In this document: in pieces, positions 1-6,394 of the stretch
Position numbering within the stretch: position 1 is the stretch's first letter
Layout: each line of letters starts with the position of its first letter
NCBI GenBank assembly: GCA_007128045.1
Contig: SKYG01000066.1
Location: 1 to 8,430 of the forward strand
From: Bacteroidales bacterium
Lineage (GTDB): Bacteria > Bacteroidota > Bacteroidia > Bacteroidales > UBA7960
Direction of reading: 5' to 3'
DNA length: 8,430 bases
Position numbers and translations under genes: made by a program
The notes under the pieces: model-generated
What the model was told of the DNA's origin: nothing
The model's input: only the letters and a program-made list of their open reading frames with translations
Databases searched by the model: none

Positions 1-979
1 AGAAGAACAAACGCGATTGCAAGAACGTATCAATGAACTGGAGCATGAACCTGTACAGGTTCAGGACTCATTTATAAGTAAGTATCCCGATGGCTTGTTC
101 TCACAATTAATTGTAGCACAGCGCAACCCTGATATTTCAGATGTAGTCGACCCCAATGACAACACGCCAGAGAGCAGAGACCTGGCCTATCACACCTATA
201 AAAGCAGATTCTGGGATCATGTAAACTTCAATGATGAAAGGATTTTGCGCACGCCCGTCTACCACTCCATGCTGGTCAGGTATTTTAATAACTTCCTGCT
301 TCAGGTACCTGACACCATTATTGCTGCTGCCGATGTGCTGCTCGAAAAGTGTCGGAAAAACGACGAGTTCTTCAGGTATACACTGTGGTTTATTACCAAT
401 AACGCAGAGCGATCACAGATTATGGGAATGGATGCTGTATTTGTACATATGGTCGAAAATTACTATAATTCTGGCCAGGCTCACTGGATGACAACAGAGG
501 GACTCGAGCGATTGAAAAAAAGGGCAGACCAACTGGCGCCAACTTTGATTGGGAAAAAAGCACCCAATATCAGCACCTTCGACATTGACGGCAAACCCCT
601 GTCGATGCATGATATTGATGCAGACTACCTGGTCGTTTATTTCTGGGAGTCGGAATGTGGTCACTGCAAAAAAGAAACACCCCTCCTGAAAGAGCTTTAT
701 GAGAAATACCACCAACAAGGTCTCGAGGTGTTTGCCCTGAATGTAGAGGCCGACCAGCAAAAATGGAAAGAGGCCGTAACCAAGTACGACCTAAAATGGA
801 TCAATGCCAGCGACCCTGTTAACCATTCGGGCTTTCGCGACAATTACGACGTATATGCTATCCCTTTGCTACTCCTTCTCGATAGGGATAAAAAGATTAT
901 CGCCAAGAAGATATCTGCCGACCAGCTGGATGGGTTCATGCAGTTTCAGCTGCAAAACAGAGCAAAAAAAGACAACTGA
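1..979 (+). CDS. TlpA-family thioredoxin-like protein with DUF5106 domain (5'-partial)
   Basis: The frame is open to the left edge (codons from position 2 read EEQTRLQERINELEHE), so the true start and the expected signal peptide lie outside the window; the TTG at 17 is not a credible start. Numbering from that TTG, residues about 15-175 match DUF5106, including a KYPDGLFSQL stretch, DERILRTPVYH and a NNAERSQIMGMDAV block. Residues about 178-315 form a TlpA/AhpC-type thioredoxin fold with a CGHC redox motif (C214, C217) and the likely cis-proline P283 in YAIPLL. Related Bacteroidota proteins are exported thiol-disulfide oxidoreductases that act in the periplasm or at the outer membrane; the natural partner is unknown. 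The CGHC preceded by SE, in place of the WCGPC of classical TlpA, is usual for this branch. It ends convergently with the DUF4301 gene. The family call is firm; the substrate is not inferable. Confidence 0.9.
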   Translation, partial: EEQTRLQERINELEHEPVQVQDSFISKYPDGLFSQLIVAQRNPDISDVVDPNDNTPESRDLAYHTYKSRFWDHVNFNDERILRTPVYHSMLVRYFNNFLLQVPDTIIAAADVLLEKCRKNDEFFRYTLWFITNNAERSQIMGMDAVFVHMVENYYNSGQAHWMTTEGLERLKKRADQLAPTLIGKKAPNISTFDIDGKPLSMHDIDADYLVVYFWESECGHCKKETPLLKELYEKYHQQGLEVFALNVEADQQKWKEAVTKYDLKWINASDPVNHSGFRDNYDVYAIPLLLLLDRDKKIIAKKISADQLDGFMQFQLQNRAKKDN

Positions 980-982
980 CCC

Positions 983-1001
983 GCATCAGCCTGGCTGATG
1001 C
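983..1001. terminator. possible hairpin between convergent genes
   Basis: GCATCAGC (983-990) pairs perfectly with GCTGATGC (994-1001) across a 3-nt loop. It sits at the junction of the two convergent stop codons and overlaps the last codons of the DUF4301 gene. On the minus strand a run of seven T follows, but only after about 16 nt (positions 964-970), so it is not a textbook intrinsic terminator. It may limit read-through in both directions. Confidence 0.35.
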
Positions 1002-2527
1002 TCCGGCCTCAACAAGTCGTTTACCACCTTTACCGGGTTGAACGTGATGATGGGCACCTCCACAAATAGCGTGATCCATCCGGCCATCGAGCCATTCCAT
1101 AAGCCCGGCAACTCCAGGGCCTTTAACTCTTTTCCGTCTTTCGACTTATAACTTATAAAAGCAGTTTCATGATCTACATACTGCCTCAGATCAAACTTCC
1201 TTCCCCTGTAATCTTTTATCCCGCACACAAGGTCTACAGGGTTAAAATGGCTTGCCCCATTAAATAAGCCTGCCTGCCCGGCAGCATTCATATCAACCTG
1301 ACTACTTTCAACGACCTGCAACGACTTCATGCCGGTATCAGGATTTTTCACCCAGAACGGACCACCACCCGGCTCCCCTTCATTCTTCACCATCCCACAA
1401 ACCCTCACTGGCCTGTTCAACAGCCCGTAAAGAATCTCTGAGCCCTCTGCAGCATCTTCAGGAAAACATCCCTTATCGATACAAAGCTCCCCGTTTGCAA
1501 ATTCAACAGCCTCCCTATAGTCTTTATCTGCCAATTGTCTGGCATCAAGCTTATCAAGCCAATAAGCGATCTTTTCCTGCACATCAAAAAGAAGTCCAGC
1601 CAGTACCTTCTTATACCGGGTGGTAGGTTCTTTTAAATGATCAGGTACCACATTGTCAATGTTCTTTATAAATACAGCATCTGCATCCAGGTCATTCAGG
1701 TTCTCGATCAGCGCACCATGGCCACCAGGCCGGAACACCAGTGAACCATTGTCGTCCCTGAACGGATTATTGTCAGAATCCACTGCTATGGTATCTGTAG
1801 ATGACTTCTGTATAGAGTAAGATATATCGAATTGCACCCCATACTCACTGGCATATCTGGCCTCCACATTTTTTATTTTTTCTTTAAATGCGTTCACGTG
1901 GGATGGTGAGACAGTGAAATGTATCCTTACCACGTCATGACCATCGCGAGCATAAAGTGCCCCTTCTACCAGATGTTCCTCCATGGCAGTTCGGCAATGA
2001 TCACCATACCGGTGAAACACGATCAGCCCTTTCGGTAAGGAGGCGTAATCCAAGCCGTAATCGCCCAATATGGAGCCGATAACCGGTAAATAGTTACGAT
2101 CAGCCAACAAATGTGATGCATTCAGATCCTCCCTGCACATTTCGCTAACCAGATCATCCCAGAAAGCCATTTCGGGCAATCGTTCAAAAAACTCTTTTGC
2201 CGCAGGATCACGATCTATTATCTCTTGTATATCCTCGCCGGCAGAAAGCCGTTCCTGCCAGGAGAACAGCGATTTGAACATCCGCGTGGCAGCACCGCTG
2301 GCCGGCACAAACTTTAAAAGCTGCCGCTTCGTCCTCATCGTATCATACAACCCCATTAATGTATGCATCCTGGCTTCATCAGGCACAGCAATACCGTCGC
2401 CAGGTTTGGCAGGCCTGTCGATTATGACGGGTGGAAATCCTTTTACAAATCCTGACACCTGCGCTTTTACTGTATCAGGGGATATACCCCGCTGCTCCAT
2501 ATCAGCAATATCTTGTTTGGTAAACAT
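986..2527 (-). CDS. DUF4301 family protein, possible nucleotidyltransferase-like fold
   Basis: The 513-residue product has the length and motifs of the DUF4301 family of Bacteroidota. It has no signal peptide and no membrane segment, so it is probably cytoplasmic. Visible blocks are KFVPASGAATRMFK (72-85), FRPGGHGAL (265-273), NIDN (289-292), NRPVRVCGMVKNEGEPGGG (371-389), LPGLWNGSMAGW (473-484) and FNPVKVVNDLLRPEH (496-510). The first block resembles the nucleotide-binding GGxGTRxxxxxPK signature of sugar-nucleotide pyrophosphorylases, and the PGGHG plus NIDN pair resembles the PxGxG and DN elements of UDP-sugar pyrophosphorylases. This is motif reading, not a demonstrated activity. The ATG at 2525-2527 is chosen because the conserved N-terminal family segment starts there and a promoter element lies about 30 nt upstream. 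There is no Shine-Dalgarno. The gene is transcribed alone, divergently from the DUF4831 gene. Family assignment is strong; function is unknown. Confidence 0.9.
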   Translation of the reverse strand: MFTKQDIADMEQRGISPDTVKAQVSGFVKGFPPVIIDRPAKPGDGIAVPDEARMHTLMGLYDTMRTKRQLLKFVPASGAATRMFKSLFSWQERLSAGEDIQEIIDRDPAAKEFFERLPEMAFWDDLVSEMCREDLNASHLLADRNYLPVIGSILGDYGLDYASLPKGLIVFHRYGDHCRTAMEEHLVEGALYARDGHDVVRIHFTVSPSHVNAFKEKIKNVEARYASEYGVQFDISYSIQKSSTDTIAVDSDNNPFRDDNGSLVFRPGGHGALIENLNDLDADAVFIKNIDNVVPDHLKEPTTRYKKVLAGLLFDVQEKIAYWLDKLDARQLADKDYREAVEFANGELCIDKGCFPEDAAEGSEILYGLLNRPVRVCGMVKNEGEPGGGPFWVKNPDTGMKSLQVVESSQVDMNAAGQAGLFNGASHFNPVDLVCGIKDYRGRKFDLRQYVDHETAFISYKSKDGKELKALELPGLWNGSMAGWITLFVEVPIITFNPVKVVNDLLRPEHQPG

Positions 2528-2558
2528 AACAACTGGTTTTAGAATATTAACAACTTTA

Positions 2559-2566
2559 CAAATTTA
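2559..2566 (-). promoter_or_regulatory. Bacteroidota -7 element for the DUF4301 gene
   Basis: On the minus strand this reads TAAATTTG, an exact match to TAnnTTTG, and lies 31 nt before the DUF4301 ATG. That gives a leader of roughly 25 nt. I see no good -33 TTTG at the expected distance, so the call rests on the -7 match and its position. Confidence 0.5.
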
Positions 2567-2598
2567 CCAATAAACCGCAGTCTTATTCTTTAAAATCA

Positions 2599-2630
2599 TT
2601 TTCTAAGTTAACAATTTTATCCTATTTTTG
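2599..2630 (+). promoter_or_regulatory. Bacteroidota promoter for the DUF4831 lipoprotein gene
   Basis: TATTTTTG at 2623-2630 matches the -7 consensus TAnnTTTG. TTTT at 2599-2602, one mismatch from the -33 TTTG, lies 20 nt upstream, the normal spacing. Transcription would start near 2636 and leave a leader of about 90 nt before the ATG at 2726. It diverges from the DUF4301 promoter on the other strand. Confidence 0.55.
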
Positions 2631-2725
2631 ATTATGATTTGAGATGGGGCAACACGACATCATACTTGCCAACCTCATTCTTGCCGCAGGGTATATGTAG
2701 TCCTGTAACACTTAATGCCTTTACC

Positions 2726-3895
2726 ATGAAATACTTCGCCCTTATTGCCACAACCGTTGCAATCGTCTTAACCGCATCATGCAGTGAGAAAAAACATTTG
2801 GCTACTGTCAATGTGCAGCGAACACCTGCCAGAACAGCCAATGACGGCTTCTATTATTTCCTGCCCCGTACACATATTGCCGTTGATGTGGCCATCACAA
2901 AAACCCTGCATCAGCCAGGCCCCTTCGCCCAATTTGCCGAAAGCTTGTTAGGCCTCGAACAGGTGATACGAACACCTTCAACAACTTATTCCATAGCAGA
3001 AATCAGCATCAACAGTTTTGCGGAACCAGACCCTGACCACCTCTATTTCGTCGATTTTAATGAACAGTCCGCACCTACCTACATCTCACTGAGCGAGTCA
3101 GGGCTAATACGAAGTGTCAACAAGGCTTATGAAAGCAATGACTACCCTAAAGGGCCGGGAGAAAGCAAAGAGTTTGGACATTTCGACGCTGAAGCAACCT
3201 TTAACTACTTTATTGATATCAACCTGCAGGAACGAATAGACACCATCCTGGAACGGGTACGTATGGATACGATGACTGTTGAACGCCAGACGCTAAGAAG
3301 AAGCTGGGTGGAAAAGAGTACCGATGTGCGCGCCAAAGAGGTCGCAGACTATATCCTGAAAATACGCGATAAAAAGTTCGACCTCATAACCGGATTTGCC
3401 GAAATCCCCTACTCTAAAGAAGCCCTGCAATACATGTACGACGAAATGAACAGGAAGGAGAATGACTACCTGGCACTTTTTACAGGACTGTCTTCCTCCA
3501 GCACGATCAGATACCGTTACACATATATTCCGGATGGCACACAAACCACCGGCCCCGCAACATTGTTTTACTTCTCAAGAAATGAAGGAGTGATCAGCAA
3601 CAACCTGCCAGGAAGCATTCCCGTGAGTGTCGAAGCACAACGGACACAAGCAACGAGTGCCTTGGCACCCCTCGTGCAGAGAATCCAGGACGACAGATCA
3701 CCAAACAGGGGCTTTTATTACCGGATTCCTGAACACAGTACAGTTATTATACGCGAAGGCAATAGTATCAGGGCAGAAGCCCGACTCCCAGTCAGCCAAT
3801 TCGGCGTAGTCACCACCCTGCCCCCCTATAACCTCGACATAGAATTTCACCCCAATACCGGATCCATCAAGTCTGTCGGCATAGCCACCGATTAA
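2726..3895 (+). CDS. DUF4831 family lipoprotein
   Basis: The 389-residue product starts with a lipoprotein signal: a short lysine-containing head, a hydrophobic stretch at residues 4-15 and the lipobox-like TASC with C19 as the acylated cysteine. The mature protein fits DUF4831, a Bacteroidota family of unknown function: GFYYFLPRTHIAVDV (41-55), GPFAQFAESLLGL (65-77), a YSIAEISI strand (89-96) and a DPDHLYFVDF segment (102-111). A second GFYYRIP motif at 329-335 followed by an LPVSQFGV element suggests two related beta units at the ends of the protein. The frame is open upstream to a TTG at 2639, but the ATG at 2726 is preferred because it begins the signal peptide exactly. Likely location is the periplasm or the outer membrane. 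The downstream dehydrogenase gene, 86 nt away with no visible promoter, may be co-transcribed. No function is assigned. Confidence 0.88.
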   Translation: MKYFALIATTVAIVLTASCSEKKHLATVNVQRTPARTANDGFYYFLPRTHIAVDVAITKTLHQPGPFAQFAESLLGLEQVIRTPSTTYSIAEISINSFAEPDPDHLYFVDFNEQSAPTYISLSESGLIRSVNKAYESNDYPKGPGESKEFGHFDAEATFNYFIDINLQERIDTILERVRMDTMTVERQTLRRSWVEKSTDVRAKEVADYILKIRDKKFDLITGFAEIPYSKEALQYMYDEMNRKENDYLALFTGLSSSSTIRYRYTYIPDGTQTTGPATLFYFSRNEGVISNNLPGSIPVSVEAQRTQATSALAPLVQRIQDDRSPNRGFYYRIPEHSTVIIREGNSIRAEARLPVSQFGVVTTLPPYNLDIEFHPNTGSIKSVGIATD

Positions 3896-3908
3896 AAAAA
3901 CCCGACTG

Positions 3909-3980
3909 CTCAACTTCTAAACTTCTCAACTTCTCAACTAAACAATTCAACAACTAAACAACTCAACAACTCAACAATAT
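3909..3980. repeat. degenerate 8-bp tandem repeat, nine units
   Basis: The spacer can be cut into nine consecutive 8-bp units without gaps. The first four are CTCAACTT, CTAAACTT, CTCAACTT, CTCAACTA; the last five are AACAATTC, AACAACTA, AACAACTC, AACAACTC, AACAATAT. The shared core is CAACT at a fixed phase. It occupies almost the whole 86-nt gap between the DUF4831 and dehydrogenase genes and ends one base before the ATG. Confidence 0.85.
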
Positions 3981-3981
3981 A

Positions 3982-4731
3982 ATGAGGTATTTTATTATTA
4001 CAGGAGCGAGCAAAGGCCTTGGCGAAGGCATTGCCATGGCTTTAATCAATGAAAACCACCACTTGCTTTGCATTTCCAGAAGCGAGAGCGTGCCATTGAC
4101 ACGCATGGCTGATGCCAAAAACTGCCGGGTTAATTTTTTCCATTTCGACCTGGCAGTGTCTCACGACATCCCGGTATTATGCAACAAGGTGTTTTCAGAG
4201 ATCGACGCCCAGAAAACTGAAGGCATCTATCTGATTAACAATGCTGGAGTCTTAAATCCGGTAGGACGAATTGAGTCATGCGACCCTGCACAAGTTGAGA
4301 ACCATATCAGGGTAAACCTGCTAGCTCCTATGTTGCTGACAGCTGAGTTTATCAAAGCTTTTAAAGGCATTGATACCCAAAAACGGATACTTAACATTTC
4401 CTCAGGAGCGGCAAAATTCCCCTATTATGGATGGAGTAGCTATTGCAGCAGCAAGGCAGCCATGGATATGCATTCATTGTGTGTCGAAACAGAGCAAAAG
4501 GACGAAAAATATCCGACAGAGGTGATGGCTGTGGCACCTGGAATAATAGATACCGATATGCAGACCACCATCAGAGCAACCTCTGAAGAGCAATTTATCC
4601 ATAAAAAGAAGTTTATAGAATACAAGGAAACCGGAAAACTCATCCCGCCAAATCTGGCTGGGCTAAAACTTGCAGAGCTGTTGCTCTCTGACACATTCGA
4701 CAGTGGCAAGGTGATTGACCTTCGTGATTGA
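3982..4731 (+). CDS. short-chain dehydrogenase/reductase (SDR), benzil/sepiapterin reductase-like
   Basis: This 249-residue protein is a classical SDR. It shows the N-terminal nucleotide-binding motif TGASKGLG (7-14), NNAG (86-89), the catalytic serine S141 in NISSGAA, and Y154-CSS-K158 exactly 13 residues later, so the active site is complete. PGIIDTDM after the catalytic lysine is the usual PG substrate/cofactor loop. The overall pattern, with a short helical C-terminus ending in KVIDLRD, resembles the YueD/sepiapterin reductase-like branch that is often named (S)-benzoin-forming benzil reductase. The arrangement of the first beta strand suggests NAD(P)H use, but the physiological substrate cannot be told. 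It has no promoter match of its own; the 8-bp repeat fills the leader and no Shine-Dalgarno is present, so it may be read from the DUF4831 promoter. It converges on the TPR gene with 6 nt between stops. Confidence 0.9.
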   Translation: MRYFIITGASKGLGEGIAMALINENHHLLCISRSESVPLTRMADAKNCRVNFFHFDLAVSHDIPVLCNKVFSEIDAQKTEGIYLINNAGVLNPVGRIESCDPAQVENHIRVNLLAPMLLTAEFIKAFKGIDTQKRILNISSGAAKFPYYGWSSYCSSKAAMDMHSLCVETEQKDEKYPTEVMAVAPGIIDTDMQTTIRATSEEQFIHKKKFIEYKETGKLIPPNLAGLKLAELLLSDTFDSGKVIDLRD

Positions 4732-4737
4732 TCGCTG

Positions 4738-6267
4738 TTACTCACCACATCCTAAAAAGGAATACAAGTCACACAACTCCCTTGCTTTCCTGAAAAAACC
4801 AAAAGCCTCATAAAGGTTTCTGTTGGCATAGGAAGCTTCACCCATTTGAATGTATTGTCCTACCACCTGTTTCATCAATGCGACAGCCTGAACGGGTTCC
4901 GGGACATAATCAGCGTTCTCATCCTGATAGGCTAAGGCACTTTGCAGGTATTCAGCACAAAAAGACAAGCTCCCATTCCTGTACGCCCGCTCAGAAACCA
5001 CCATAAAAGACCGAAACATACCACGGTGAGCAAGGGTTTTATGGTATACCAGCAGTTCAGGGCACTCATACCATCCTATGGTTCTGTCGCAAAAACGCTC
5101 TACATCCGTAAGCAATGCCAAAGCATCCAGATAGCGACCATCGATGTTAAACTCCGCCACATCCATAAAATAATCGTGTAACACGCTGTCAGTTAAAGCA
5201 ACACTCTTTTCCCGCCACAAACCAGCCGGGTAAATGTCAGACAGCACCCTTTCCATGCGTTGCAGCGCCATCACCTTATTGCCTGTTGCAAGTTCGTAAT
5301 GAGCTATAGATAGCTTGGAAGGAACGTGAAAAGGATTGTAAACCAAGGCCTGATGATACAACCTTTGTGCATGTGCATTATCACCTTCGTGTTGCAACAC
5401 CAATGCCTTCTCATATAGTAATGTATCAATGTGAGCAATGGCCTGATTGAACCCCCGCCTGAGGGAGTCAGCCAGCCATGACAGCCTGTCATAGTCGACA
5501 AGCAGCCGCTCAGGGTCACCATTGCTCAGGTCGAGCCACCGGTGAAAAGAGGCATACCTGACCTCAGCCAATCGCTGCTCAGCCTCACACAGTATAAACT
5601 CGTCCATGATCAGCCTCTCGGGATCATCCAAACCAATTTCACGAAGCATGGAGTCAATAGCTGATAATGCATCTCCGGCACTATAATATGTTTTAAGGGC
5701 ATCCAGCCAGGCATCAAAGTCCTGAAATAGCTGCTCCGAGTAATACATCCTCAAATTGCTGATTTCAAGACTGTAAGGCAACTTGACACAGATATCGCTA
5801 TTCAAGGAAACATCCACAGAGAGATCGGGTGCAGACATCCTGATATCATCGTAAGACCTGTCAAAAATCACCCTGCCATCCGGTGCTTTGACAGTCAGAT
5901 GAAAAGATATCATATCGGGCATAAGGAGCTTCTCCAAACCAAAGGCCCTGTAGGTAATGTCGCCAGAGAAATCCAGATCTTCAGCCTGCATCCCCAATAC
6001 ACATCTGCCTTCCTCATCCTGACCAACAGTATACCTGAGGGTTGCTCCAACTGTATATGATGTATAGGCACGTAACTTCCCGTTTCCTTCGGCAATCTTT
6101 AGCAAAAAATGGTTGACTATGGCTTCACGGGTAGTTGGGTAAGCAGAAAATTTGAATTCCTGACGAAAGGACATACTACCCCCAGCCTGCACGGGAACAG
6201 CATACATGCAAAAAGTTATCAGGAAGAAACAAATTGCTGGAATTTTTCCTAGGGAAAAATAATTCAT
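4738..6267 (-). CDS. secreted TPR-containing protein of unknown function
   Basis: I do not recognise a named family. From the ATG at 6265-6267 the product is 509 residues with a signal peptide: a short head, hydrophobic core at about 9-24 and a VQA cleavage site after residue 28. Residues about 30-175 look like a beta-rich domain (alternating strands, for example FHLTVKAPDGRVIFDRSYDD). From about 180 the protein is helical. TPR-like pairs are seen at 283-316 (ALVLQHEGDNAHAQRLYHQA) and 317-350, with weaker units at 367-393 and 426-451 and a last one at 472-504 (YANRNLYEAFGFFRKA). The start could be at 6285 (six residues longer), or the frame could extend to 6372, but a -7 promoter element just upstream of 6285 places the transcript start at or inside that ATG and favours 6267. 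It is likely periplasmic or envelope-associated and probably a protein-interaction scaffold. Confidence 0.75.
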   Translation of the reverse strand: MNYFSLGKIPAICFFLITFCMYAVPVQAGGSMSFRQEFKFSAYPTTREAIVNHFLLKIAEGNGKLRAYTSYTVGATLRYTVGQDEEGRCVLGMQAEDLDFSGDITYRAFGLEKLLMPDMISFHLTVKAPDGRVIFDRSYDDIRMSAPDLSVDVSLNSDICVKLPYSLEISNLRMYYSEQLFQDFDAWLDALKTYYSAGDALSAIDSMLREIGLDDPERLIMDEFILCEAEQRLAEVRYASFHRWLDLSNGDPERLLVDYDRLSWLADSLRRGFNQAIAHIDTLLYEKALVLQHEGDNAHAQRLYHQALVYNPFHVPSKLSIAHYELATGNKVMALQRMERVLSDIYPAGLWREKSVALTDSVLHDYFMDVAEFNIDGRYLDALALLTDVERFCDRTIGWYECPELLVYHKTLAHRGMFRSFMVVSERAYRNGSLSFCAEYLQSALAYQDENADYVPEPVQAVALMKQVVGQYIQMGEASYANRNLYEAFGFFRKARELCDLYSFLGCGE

Positions 6268-6289
6268 GACCCGAATGAAATTCATTGGG

Positions 6290-6297
6290 CAAAGGTA
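6290..6297 (-). promoter_or_regulatory. Bacteroidota -7 element for the TPR gene
   Basis: On the minus strand this reads TACCTTTG, an exact TAnnTTTG match, ending 4 nt before the ATG at 6285 and 22 nt before the ATG at 6267. Transcription normally begins about 5-7 nt after the element, so this position supports translation from 6267. The -33 region is only T-rich. Confidence 0.5.
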
Positions 6298-6326
6298 ATA
6301 TTTCTCCTTAAAAAATTCATCGGCAC

Positions 6327-6347
6327 ATTCGACCTTCGACTTTCGAC
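6327..6347 (+). repeat. three 7-bp TTCGAC units
   Basis: ATTCGAC, CTTCGAC and TTTCGAC follow each other without gaps in the divergent promoter region between the TPR and yciO-like genes. A related pair, TTTCGAC then CTTCCGAC, appears at 8411-8425 at the right end of the window, so this is probably a dispersed low-complexity element. Confidence 0.6.
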
Positions 6348-6364
6348 CCAATGAAAAAAAAATC

Positions 6365-6380
6365 TTGTACATTTGTACAA
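6365..6380. promoter_or_regulatory. -7 promoter element inside a 16-bp inverted repeat, upstream of the yciO-like gene
   Basis: TACATTTG at 6368-6375 matches the -7 consensus TAnnTTTG on the plus strand. It puts the start of transcription near 6381 and gives a leader of about 14 nt before the ATG at 6395. The element is embedded in a perfect 7-bp inverted repeat, TTGTACA (6365-6371), TT, TGTACAA (6374-6380). Such symmetry over a core promoter could be an operator, or chance. Confidence 0.5.
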
Positions 6381-6394
6381 CAAAAAATCAACCT

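Noticed and set aside
413..760. 115-residue open frame on the minus strand within the thioredoxin-like gene
   Set aside because: It is antisense to a well-matched DUF5106/thioredoxin coding region and its translation has no recognisable domain.
2639..2725. N-terminal extension of the DUF4831 gene from a TTG
   Set aside because: The added 29 residues would precede an intact lipoprotein signal peptide, and the TTG is only 9 nt after the -7 promoter element.
3909..3980. CRISPR array
   Set aside because: Units of 8 bp follow each other with no spacers, so this is a simple tandem repeat.
4732..4737. terminator between the dehydrogenase and TPR genes
   Set aside because: Only 6 nt separate the stops, and no inverted repeat or T-run is visible around them.
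6365..6394. N-terminal extension of the yciO-like gene from a TTG
   Set aside because: It lies in the -7 promoter element, and YciO proteins start at the position of the ATG at 6395.
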